Position numbers and translations under genes: made by a program
Part shown: positions 1-6,303 of the stretch, piece after piece
How the letters are laid out: each line of letters opens with the position of its first letter
Position numbering within the stretch: position 1 is the first letter of the stretch
Source of the DNA: Caldivirga sp.
GTDB taxonomy: Archaea > Thermoproteota > Thermoprotei > Thermoproteales > Thermocladiaceae
Assembly (NCBI GenBank): GCA_028275645.1
Contig: JAPWUH010000004.1
Location: forward strand, 1-19,559
Reading direction: 5' to 3'
Length of the DNA stretch: 19,559 nt
The notes under the pieces: generated by a model
The model's input: the letters and a program-made list of their open reading frames with translations, nothing else
Told to the model about the DNA's origin: nothing
Database searches by the model: none

Positions 1-1
1 T

Positions 2-118
2 AACCCCACGATTAATGTTAAGGTGTATTCACTAGGTAAGGATTAGGCACCAAGGCTAATTGAAGCTGCCAAAGCACTCACAGACGAGTGGAGGAGGTTG
101 AAGGGTGGGGGTGGGTAG
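2..118 (+). pseudogene. possible end of an upstream gene, interrupted by TAG
   Basis: The window opens inside a reading frame that runs to a TAG at 116-118 but is broken by an in-frame TAG at 44-46. The 23 codons after the first stop read like ordinary protein (LIEAAKALTDEWRRLKGG, helical and charged) and lie just upstream of the next small gene, as the end of an operon partner would. It may be a gene with a nonsense mutation, or a gene that truly ends at 44 followed by chance coding-like sequence. Too little is visible to name a family. Confidence 0.25.
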
Positions 119-120
119 TC

Positions 121-327
121 GTGGGTGCCTTACAGGTTAGAGTTGTGGTGGCTTACGGTGCAGACCCGGGCCACTTAGAGATGCTTGAGCCGAAGTTGAA
201 CGATGCCTTAGCCAAGCTAGCTAAGGCTGGTGCCAGGATAATCGATATCAAGTTGACCTCAGCCTGCAACTCACGCCAATTAATATGCACAGCACTAGCG
301 CTCATAATATACGAGGCATTGAAATAA
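121..327 (+). CDS. small hypothetical protein, 68 residues
   Basis: No family is recognised. From the chosen GTG the protein is 68 residues, with a beta strand near the start (VRVVVAYGA), a helix rich in Ala, Lys and Leu, a second strand (ARIIDIKL) and a C-terminal helix containing two cysteines. This is the pattern of a small alpha/beta domain. The frame is open from GTG 88, but GTG 121 is preferred because the GGTGGGGGTGGG stretch just upstream can serve as a ribosome binding site and because the start then lies two bases after the TAG that ends the upstream frame, as in an operon. It points in the opposite direction to the operon that ends at 490 and is probably not part of it. Confidence 0.5.
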   Translation: MGALQVRVVVAYGADPGHLEMLEPKLNDALAKLAKAGARIIDIKLTSACNSRQLICTALALIIYEALK

Positions 328-489
328 ACCAAGTTAAAAATCACTTACGGCTCCTGCGCATTGTTTGTGCAGTATTGCCCTTGCCGTTGCTGCATGCGTC
401 CCGGAGTATTCATTAATAAATTAATTATCTTGAGCACATGCCCTAATCTTAGTGTTCATTATTGGTGTTAGTCTTTATTATGCCTTGGG

Positions 490-894
490 TTAGGTGCTTA
501 TGCATTTCTTGATTCTTGCATGTAACTCCCTTGTGTTTGCTGTTGGGCAGGTTACTGCTATTATCGTTAGTTTACTTGTTAGTTTCTTAATCTCCTCCTT
601 AAGCTTAGCCATCCTGCCTGTTACGCTATTCACCTCCTCTAGGTTGGGTAGTACGTACTCTAGGTTAGCCATGAGTAACTTAGTTACTTGACTTATCCTC
701 AAGTCTCCGCGGCATATGGCCAGTAGCCTATTCTTGACGTTGCTTGAGTATCCTGTTAGGGCTGTTTTACCGTCACTGATTACATATACACCAGCGCCAA
801 CATCACTTATTGACGCGCAGTTCATTTCAAGTATGTTGTAGTTGCTGCAAATACCCTTAATGCACTCCTCAATCTTAGCCTTTAAGTCCTGCAT
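490..894 (-). CDS. hypothetical protein, 134 residues
   Basis: No family is recognised. The protein starts with a helix, then has a strand-turn-strand section around residues 25-50 (VYVISDGKTALTGY), a helical middle and a charged, coiled-coil-like stretch near residues 88-107, ending in a short Cys-containing tail. It has no signal peptide or membrane segment. It lies 45 bases downstream of the TGT-like gene on the same strand, so it may be the last gene of that operon. A TATA-like element (TAAATACTTA, duplicated at 921-944) sits about 30 bases before the ATG, so it may also have its own promoter. Its job is unknown; its place suggests an accessory subunit of the neighbouring TGT/ATPase module. 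Confidence 0.6.
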   Translation of the reverse strand: MQDLKAKIEECIKGICSNYNILEMNCASISDVGAGVYVISDGKTALTGYSSNVKNRLLAICRGDLRISQVTKLLMANLEYVLPNLEEVNSVTGRMAKLKEEIKKLTSKLTIIAVTCPTANTRELHARIKKCIST

Positions 895-920
895 TCACGG
901 TGTTAGTGCTTGGGGTCTAT

Positions 921-944
921 TAAGTATTTAGCTAAGTATTTAGC
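921..944 (-). repeat. tandem 12-bp repeat over a TATA-like element
   Basis: TAAGTATTTAGC occurs twice in perfect tandem (921-932 and 933-944, plus strand). On the minus strand each copy reads GCTAAATACTTA. The copy nearer the TGT-like gene supplies that gene's TAA stop, and the other lies about 30 bases before the ATG at 894, where an archaeal TATA box would be expected. It may be a promoter duplicated by slippage. Confidence 0.45.
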
Positions 945-1863
945 TGCCTAGGATTAATGCCTTATGCCTGGTGAGTACGTAGGCGTTGTAGAGCATCACT
1001 GACCTATTCTCCTCCTTAAGGGATTCTGCATTAAGTATCCTGCCTATTAGGAGGCTCTCAATACTGTCGTTTGTTGATTCTAGTCTCTCCTTAAGCATTG
1101 ATATCCCACTCATACTGTTAACCTTGACCCTAATAATGCCGTTGCCGCTTGGTATTAGGACCTCCTTCTTACCTGCCGCTATGGCTGGTGTACTCACATC
1201 GACGCTATCCACTAGGCTAGCCACCTTACGCAGCATGTTTAAGCTGCCAACCCCAAATAGGTGCAGGTGCACCCTACCACCAAGCACATCCCTAACAGCC
1301 CTCACCACGTTAATTATGAAGCTTGCGTCACCCTTATGAGGTACTAGGGAGCCTACACCAATGTACCTAGCCCCAAGGTCCCTGTAGTACTGAGCACATT
1401 TAACGTACGTGTCTAGGTTCCAGCCCTGTACAACAAGCATAACCTCCCTACCCAGGGACTCCCCAAACCTCAATGCAGCCTCGGCGTTAACTAAATTCCT
1501 ACCGAATAATTTGACCCTCACCTCATGATCCTTAACATGCAGTATTGGGTAATCCCTATGGACAAGTATATCCGAACCTAATACGTATTGAGTGTAAAGC
1601 ACCTGAGCCTGGCTTAGGTGGCTCACCTGCAAGCCCCCAACGGCGTGTAGCGGCTGTGTCATTGAGTCCACGATTAATGGCCCATTGTAACCGTAAAACC
1701 TCCTAAACCCCTCACTAAGCAGCCTAGTTAACATATGTACACCCCTATGCTGCCTCATATTCACTATAGACTTCATGGACACCACCAAGCCGTCAATGCT
1801 GAAGAAGTCCCAGTAATGCGGATCCTCAGGTTCAATGAACCAAGTCAGGTAAAGCCTCGGCAT
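940..1863 (-). CDS. divergent TGT-superfamily (DpdA-like) protein, 307 residues
   Basis: A TIM-barrel protein of the tRNA-guanine transglycosylase superfamily, possibly acting on DNA or tRNA guanine. Core landmarks align in order with bacterial Tgt: IVDS (Asp66, like the DSGG Asp), GGLQV at 76-80, LGSDILVHRDYP at 95-106 (like the DECTPYP strand), VVQG at 144-147 followed by LGARYIGVGSL at 163-173 (the usual GGL loop is GSL here), LFGVGSLNML near 202-211, and VDVSTPA at 221-227, where Asp222 occupies the position of the nucleophile. The CxCxxC...H zinc site of true Tgt is missing, and the protein is shorter than full enzymes. Its start lies two bases after the stop of the AAA+ gene, so the two are co-transcribed. 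It may be an active minimal enzyme or a partner of the DpdA-like protein at 3712. Superfamily membership is fairly sure; activity is not. Confidence 0.78.
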   Translation of the reverse strand: MPRLYLTWFIEPEDPHYWDFFSIDGLVVSMKSIVNMRQHRGVHMLTRLLSEGFRRFYGYNGPLIVDSMTQPLHAVGGLQVSHLSQAQVLYTQYVLGSDILVHRDYPILHVKDHEVRVKLFGRNLVNAEAALRFGESLGREVMLVVQGWNLDTYVKCAQYYRDLGARYIGVGSLVPHKGDASFIINVVRAVRDVLGGRVHLHLFGVGSLNMLRKVASLVDSVDVSTPAIAAGKKEVLIPSGNGIIRVKVNSMSGISMLKERLESTNDSIESLLIGRILNAESLKEENRSVMLYNAYVLTRHKALILGS

Positions 1864-1865
1864 AA

Positions 1866-2816
1866 TTACACGTGTCTTGAAAGCACTTCCTTAACGCCAT
1901 CAACGTTAACCTTACCGCCTAGGGACGTGTATATGAGTGAAATAGCCCTGACAATCTCCCCAGGGTTACCCTCAGTGTAGTCGTGTATGACCTTAACGAC
2001 ATTCTCGCTAATATCCATGTCAAGCCCCCTCCACTTAACAAGCTTACCAACAAACTCCAGCGACTCCTCGTAGGTGAAGGGCTTCAGGTAAATTACGAAT
2101 GACGAGAGCCTCCTGGCTAAGGCTGGGTACGTATTCACAACCTCATCCCAACCGGCGGGTGTTGAAGCCGCCAGTAGTAGGGTTTTACCAGGTAGGTTGT
2201 CAATCAGATTCCTAAGGAGACTTAGGTACTGCAGCTTTTTTACCTGCCCAATGGTAACCACGTCCTCTAATTCATCAATAAGTATGAGTATTGGGCCGTA
2301 ACCAGCCTTAACAACTGCATCACCAAGGTTCATCATGAACCTTAGGGCTAATTCATCATTAACCCTGGACCCAAGCCCATGCTTAAGCCTAAAGTTTTGA
2401 GGCGTTGGCTCACCCATAAGCCACTGCCTAGCGTAACCGCCGTCCTCACCACCACTTAATATAAGGGTTAAAGCCCCCCTTAAAGGATCCTCAAGGTGGG
2501 TGGCGACTTTACTCAACAGTTCACTGTCCCTTAGCATTAGGTTGATGAATGCCCTGTACAGGTTCATGAAGCTTGAGCCCGGTGTATTAACGTAAGTTAC
2601 CAAGGAGTCCCTGAAGTTAGCCTTAACCTGGCTAGCCACGTGGAGCATGATGTGGGTCTTGCCGAAGCCGTAATTGCCAATTATGACACCGGCCCCTGAT
2701 GGGCCCTTCGCTACGGTTTCCACATACCTCAGGAGTTCAGTCACGTTGCCATGTGGGTCGTAGAGGAATTTAGTATCCTCGTCACTGGGTATTGGTAGGA
2801 GTGTCCTCACATTCAA
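1866..2816 (-). CDS. AAA+ ATPase, ORC/BrxD-like
   Basis: A stand-alone AAA+ ATPase of 316 residues. Walker A is GNYGFGKTH (47-55), Walker B is ILILIDELED (176-185, Asp181/Glu182), a sensor 1-like stretch LLLAASTP lies at 213-220, an arginine pair (235-236) fits a finger, and the lid contains EGNPGEIVRAI (282-292), as in Cdc6/ORC-like and DUF2791 (BrxD-type) ATPases. The GKTH variant of Walker A is shared with defence ATPases of the BREX BrxD kind. The start is a TTG overlapping the TGA of the winged-helix gene by four bases; a GTG two codons later is the alternative. Encoded between a winged-helix-like protein and a TGT-like protein, it probably drives or licenses base exchange on DNA, perhaps filling the place of the missing DpdB. 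That role is inference. Confidence 0.8.
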   Translation of the reverse strand: MNVRTLLPIPSDEDTKFLYDPHGNVTELLRYVETVAKGPSGAGVIIGNYGFGKTHIMLHVASQVKANFRDSLVTYVNTPGSSFMNLYRAFINLMLRDSELLSKVATHLEDPLRGALTLILSGGEDGGYARQWLMGEPTPQNFRLKHGLGSRVNDELALRFMMNLGDAVVKAGYGPILILIDELEDVVTIGQVKKLQYLSLLRNLIDNLPGKTLLLAASTPAGWDEVVNTYPALARRLSSFVIYLKPFTYEESLEFVGKLVKWRGLDMDISENVVKVIHDYTEGNPGEIVRAISLIYTSLGGKVNVDGVKEVLSRHV

Positions 2817-3469
2817 ACACCCAAGCTAATCATGATGTAGACGTACCTCTTACCAAAAACCTCCACTGAACCCTTGGTGGCGCCTGGGGCTCCGGTCAAC
2901 ACAACCTTATTCCTCCATCTTCTAACGAACTCCTCAAAAAACCTACCCATGAGCCTACTGGGCACGTATAGCTCGCTCTTAACCTCGTTAAGCAATTGCT
3001 GTATCGGAACATACCTACTCCATCTTCTCCTACTCAGTAGCCTGTACTTCTCAAGTAAAACGCTCTCAAACCTGCTGTAAAATTCCTCATTAACCACAGG
3101 ACCCTTACTAACTCCCTCCACCTCGCTTATGAGTCTCAATGCCAAGTCAACTATGACTGCGTTATAGCCAGTTAACTTAATTATGTCACTGGGCTTAGTA
3201 ACACCCTTAGCCATGAGCTCGTAAACCCTCCTATATGGTTCAAGGCTACTTACAAATATTTCATGCAAAGCCTCAGAGTCACCATTACTCACAGCGTTAA
3301 GAAACTCCAACCCCCTCTCCGTAACCGTGTAATTGGAGTCGCCGCTTATGAAGCCGAGGTCAATGGCGACGCTCAACAATTCCCTGAACCTAGGGTCGTT
3401 AACCGGCGCCGCACCTGACTTAACAGTATTCATGAATTCGTATAGTGAGTTAAGCGTGAAGGGTCTCAT
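2813..3469 (-). CDS. winged-helix-like protein, 218 residues
   Basis: First gene of the minus-strand operon. Two helix-turn-helix-like sections are visible: residues 1-55, where helices are followed by the strand-like SNYTVTERGLEFLNAV seen in winged helices, and residues 77-115, where MAKGVTKPSDIIKLTGYNAVIVDLALRLI looks like a transcription-factor-type HTH. The C-terminal half is Arg-rich (LLSRRRWSRYVP, RRWRNKVVLTG) and could bind nucleic acid. It overlaps the ATPase gene by four bases, so the two products are probably made together. It could be the DNA-binding subunit of the ATPase, a regulator of the divergent promoter, or both. DpdG of bacterial systems is a possible counterpart by position only. 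No specific family is claimed. Confidence 0.65.
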   Translation of the reverse strand: MRPFTLNSLYEFMNTVKSGAAPVNDPRFRELLSVAIDLGFISGDSNYTVTERGLEFLNAVSNGDSEALHEIFVSSLEPYRRVYELMAKGVTKPSDIIKLTGYNAVIVDLALRLISEVEGVSKGPVVNEEFYSRFESVLLEKYRLLSRRRWSRYVPIQQLLNEVKSELYVPSRLMGRFFEEFVRRWRNKVVLTGAPGATKGSVEVFGKRYVYIMISLGV

Positions 3470-3493
3470 ACACTGGACCTGGCCTGGGTAGGT

Positions 3494-3506
3494 TCCTTTT
3501 AAATTT
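3494..3506 (-). promoter_or_regulatory. TATA box of the wHTH-ATPase-TGT operon
   Basis: On the minus strand this reads AATTTAAAAGGAA, a good archaeal TATA box centred about 31 bases before the ATG at 3469. It predicts transcription starting within a few bases of the start codon, that is, an almost leaderless mRNA. Confidence 0.6.
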
Positions 3507-3656
3507 TGCCTGATAAGTGTGATAAATATAGTAAATTGTTAATTAGGCCTGTTCATATCAATATTACTGTAAACTCAAAATCCTCAATTACATCACTAGG
3601 GATTCACTAGTATTACTTACCTATTTTAACGCCTAAAGTATGGGTCATATGTGATC

Positions 3657-3682
3657 ATTGTTAAAAATTATTGTTAAAAATG
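3657..3682 (+). promoter_or_regulatory. tandem TATA-like repeat before the dpdA-like gene
   Basis: Two copies of ATTGTTAAAAATT (13-base period; the second copy ends in G instead of T) lie just before the dpdA-like gene. The TTAAAAAT of the second copy is centred about 34 bases before the ATG at 3712 and is the best TATA candidate. The first copy could be a second promoter or half of a regulator site. The rest of the 242-base divergent region (3470-3711) is AT-rich and shows no open reading frame. Confidence 0.5.
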
Positions 3683-3711
3683 GTGTAATATTAAACTAAA
3701 TTGAAGAGCTG

Positions 3712-5550
3712 ATGAAGGGTTTGAAGCTGATACTGCCTGATTGGGATGACATTGTTGACGCTAACTACGACTTCGTTAATGAGAAGCACTCTGAGGGTTA
3801 CCTGAAAGGTAGGTACATGCATGGTGCTAGGATTTGGGATCTACTGGGTGATGAAGTCATAGATGGCGTCTTAATCTCAATATCGGCAATTAAGCGGGAC
3901 AAAATGAAGAAAATACTCGGTGCAGGGGGAGCCAGAAACTTCCTAAGGCTTCCAGGTAAAATGCAACTGATCGGTGACTGTGGAGCCTGGCAGTATAGGG
4001 ATAAGGATGCGCCACCCTATAGGGTTGATGAGGTGATGGATTACTACAGTAGGCTGGGTGTTGACTATGGGGTTACACTGGATCACATACCCTTCTTCGG
4101 CAACCCCCAAGAGAGAATGGAATTAACGTTCAGGAATGCGGTGGAGATGTATAAACTATGGAGGAGTGGCAACTATAAGTTCACCCTAATGGCCAGTGTA
4201 CAGGGTATTGAAGTTGACCACTACGTGAAGTTCATGGATAAGCTGTATAATGTAGGTTACAGGCACTTTGCAATAGGAGGCCTCGCTAAGAGGAACACTG
4301 GTTTCATTAAGGCCCTGGTTAGTGCGCTAACCGAGTACGTTAGGGGGAGGAGTGATGTGGAGAAGGTGCACTTCCTCGGCGTCACTAGGTTATCAATAAT
4401 CCCCATGCTAAGTGAATTACTGAACCACGTTAATGAGGTATCCTTCGACAGCTCAGCAATGCTTAGAATGGCGTGGACTAGGGAGGTGGGTAACTACCTA
4501 ACCACCAACGGTAAGGCATATACTGCCATTAGGGTGATTGGCGATAACCACGACGTCCTAAATGCTCTAAGGCTTTACGATAAGGGTGCATTAAGCCTTG
4601 AGGAAGTCATTGCAACATTGAGAAATTACCTAACCAAGGTTGGCCAGGTACATTACCTACCCTATTACGAGGCGCTGCTGAGGGATACGCCGTGGAAGAA
4701 GTGCAGCTGTGCCATATGCCGAACCGTGGGTATTGACGTGGTGATTTTTAGGGGTAATGATAGGAATAGGAGGAGGGGGTTCCACAATGTCTACGTCTTC
4801 AAGAGATTACTTGAATCAGGAAAGGATATAAGATTCATCAACGTGAAGGTGAACCACTCAATTAATGGTGATGAGGTAGCGAGTGATGAGTTAACCACCC
4901 TGCTTAAGAAGGCTTCAAGAGTCCTCATAATTACGAATTGCACTGATGAGAAGAACGTGGACTGGAATGATGTTTTAAACCTGCTTAGGAGCCGTGGACT
5001 TAAGGTACCTTCCTTCGACATCGAACTTGAGGATACGTATAGGGAAGTGCTTAGGCAGTTCATGAAGCCGGCTAGTGAGATGTATGGTGGCTCCTTTAGG
5101 GCTATTAGGAACCTGGCTAAGGCCTTTAGGAGACTGGGTAAGCAGGTGGACGTGTACGTGATAAGTGCTAGGTATGGGTTAATAAGTGAACGTGAGGTAA
5201 TATTACCATATAATGCGACACTTAAGGGGCTTGATATTGATGCCATTAGGAATTGGTCTAAGAGACTAGGCTTAGAGAAGAGACTTATGGAACTAGTGGG
5301 GAAGCCGTATGACGTTATTATCATTGCGTTACCGCGGGAGTACGCTATAGCCATGGGTTATGCTTTAAGGAGGTTGCTTAACATGGATAATGCAATACTC
5401 ATACTGCCGAAGTTCATAATTGAGGATGTTAAGGACATTAAGGCTAAGGTGATGCTGGCTGGAGGCTTGACAGCAAGGCTTAAGTACATTAAGCGCTTAA
5501 CCAAGGCACTAAGCAGCACAGGGGTAACCCTTGATAAGTGGCTCCTTTAA
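3712..5550 (+). CDS. dpdA: DpdA-type TGT paralog with YaaA/DUF6884-like C-terminus
   Basis: Predicted to exchange guanine in DNA for a 7-deazaguanine (preQ0 or a derivative), as DpdA does. The N-terminus (LILPDWDDIVDANYDF) and GDCGAWQY at 88-95 followed by APPYRVDEVMDYY (100-112) are DpdA-like. Asp89 replaces the DSGG Asp of Tgt; LDHIP (123-127), VQGIE (163-167), GGLA (189-192) and FDSS (245-248, Asp246 as nucleophile) follow in the Tgt order. A zinc site CSCAIC...H (Cys331, 333, 336, His358) leads into IFRGNDRNRRRGFHN. Residues 404-590 form an added domain with TNCTDEKN and ISARYGLISE...LPYNATLKG, resembling YaaA/DUF6884 proteins, which makes it longer than a plain DpdA. It is divergent from the second TGT operon and convergent with the PLD gene; the two stop codons abut. 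It is less likely to be the host archaeosine TGT, because no PUA domain is visible. Confidence 0.85.
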   Translation: MKGLKLILPDWDDIVDANYDFVNEKHSEGYLKGRYMHGARIWDLLGDEVIDGVLISISAIKRDKMKKILGAGGARNFLRLPGKMQLIGDCGAWQYRDKDAPPYRVDEVMDYYSRLGVDYGVTLDHIPFFGNPQERMELTFRNAVEMYKLWRSGNYKFTLMASVQGIEVDHYVKFMDKLYNVGYRHFAIGGLAKRNTGFIKALVSALTEYVRGRSDVEKVHFLGVTRLSIIPMLSELLNHVNEVSFDSSAMLRMAWTREVGNYLTTNGKAYTAIRVIGDNHDVLNALRLYDKGALSLEEVIATLRNYLTKVGQVHYLPYYEALLRDTPWKKCSCAICRTVGIDVVIFRGNDRNRRRGFHNVYVFKRLLESGKDIRFINVKVNHSINGDEVASDELTTLLKKASRVLIITNCTDEKNVDWNDVLNLLRSRGLKVPSFDIELEDTYREVLRQFMKPASEMYGGSFRAIRNLAKAFRRLGKQVDVYVISARYGLISEREVILPYNATLKGLDIDAIRNWSKRLGLEKRLMELVGKPYDVIIIALPREYAIAMGYALRRLLNMDNAILILPKFIIEDVKDIKAKVMLAGGLTARLKYIKRLTKALSSTGVTLDKWLL

Positions 5551-6303
5551 CTAGGAGAGGGTATTTATTAAGTCCTCAAGCACCGCGATGACGTCCATTA
5601 CACTACCCACTGCCCTAGGCAGCAATCCCCTGAACCTGCTAAGCATGTTCATGAACCTACCTTCACATTCACTAAACCCCCTAGCAGCGTTTAAGTAACC
5701 CTTGGTGATGTTCAGCAGTTCTCCGTAACCTGTTTCACTGCTTTTGATTGCTATAAGGCATTCCCAGTTAGCCCAATTAGAACTGTCAATAATGCCGCTT
5801 TTAGTGAAGTTAGCTGAGCCAACCAAGGCATGCTTATCGTTAATGTAAAGCTTCGTGTGAAGTCTTCTGCCTAAATCCCCAATCCCCAAGTCAAATAGAA
5901 GGTTGTCACCAAGAACCTCACTTAACCTAAGCATGGCCTCAATGCCACCAAGCAAATCCTCCAGTTGGGACTTAATGAAACCTTTAACCTCATCATCAAC
6001 GCTCCCCCTATTAACAATTTTACCGGCTAAGTCAAGTACATCAAACCTGAGCGCATCGTCGAAGCACCTGGTTAGTACTTTAACTTCAACACCCTTGTTA
6101 ATAATAGCCTCAATAATATCGAGGACCCTGGTTGAGGAGACCCAAGGGTAGTGTATGAATGGTCTACTGAACTCGAAGTTCGTTACCCAGGGGGATATTA
6201 TGTACATGAAACTACTGTTGAAGGATTCATGAAGGAATCCTCTAATTAAATCCTCGATACTACGCCCCGCGGTTAAGTTATCACGACCCCTACACGCAAT
6301 CAC
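5551..6303 (-). CDS. dpdK: single-HKD phospholipase D family nuclease (DpdK/DrmC-like)
   Basis: A PLD-superfamily protein of about 250 residues with one catalytic motif, HTKLYIND followed by VGSANFT (His152, Lys154, Asp159 and GSxN at 165-168 when numbered from the upstream GTG at 6312). With only one HKD it should act as a dimer, as small PLD nucleases do. The N-terminal half has the usual strand-helix units (FMYIISPWV, VEVKVLTR). It is the last gene of the five-gene operon. The start is set at GTG 6303 because it overlaps the TGA of the upstream gene as GTGA; a longer start at 6312 is possible. DpdK of Dpd and DrmC of DISARM are PLD proteins encoded next to a helicase, and this gene has the same neighbours. 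Expected role: cutting or degrading unmodified invading DNA (inference). Confidence 0.82.
   Translation of the reverse strand: MIACRGRDNLTAGRSIEDLIRGFLHESFNSSFMYIISPWVTNFEFSRPFIHYPWVSSTRVLDIIEAIINKGVEVKVLTRCFDDALRFDVLDLAGKIVNRGSVDDEVKGFIKSQLEDLLGGIEAMLRLSEVLGDNLLFDLGIGDLGRRLHTKLYINDKHALVGSANFTKSGIIDSSNWANWECLIAIKSSETGYGELLNITKGYLNAARGFSECEGRFMNMLSRFRGLLPRAVGSVMDVIAVLEDLINTLS

Noticed and set aside
328..489. Gene or RNA in the gap after the small protein
   Set aside because: No open frame with a start signal and no clear RNA fold is visible.
1866..3469. BREX brxC/brxD module
   Set aside because: Only the GKTH P-loop and lid resemble BrxD; PglX, PglZ and BrxL are absent.
4791..5354. 187-residue open frame on the minus strand
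   Set aside because: It lies wholly inside the dpdA-like gene, has Ser/Leu-rich low-complexity composition and shows no motifs; it is a shadow frame.
3712..5550. Host archaeosine tRNA-guanine transglycosylase (arcTGT)
   Set aside because: The GDCGAWQY and IFRGNDRNRRRGFHN motifs fit DpdA, no PUA domain is seen, and the neighbours are a helicase, ATPases and a PLD nuclease and not tRNA modification genes.
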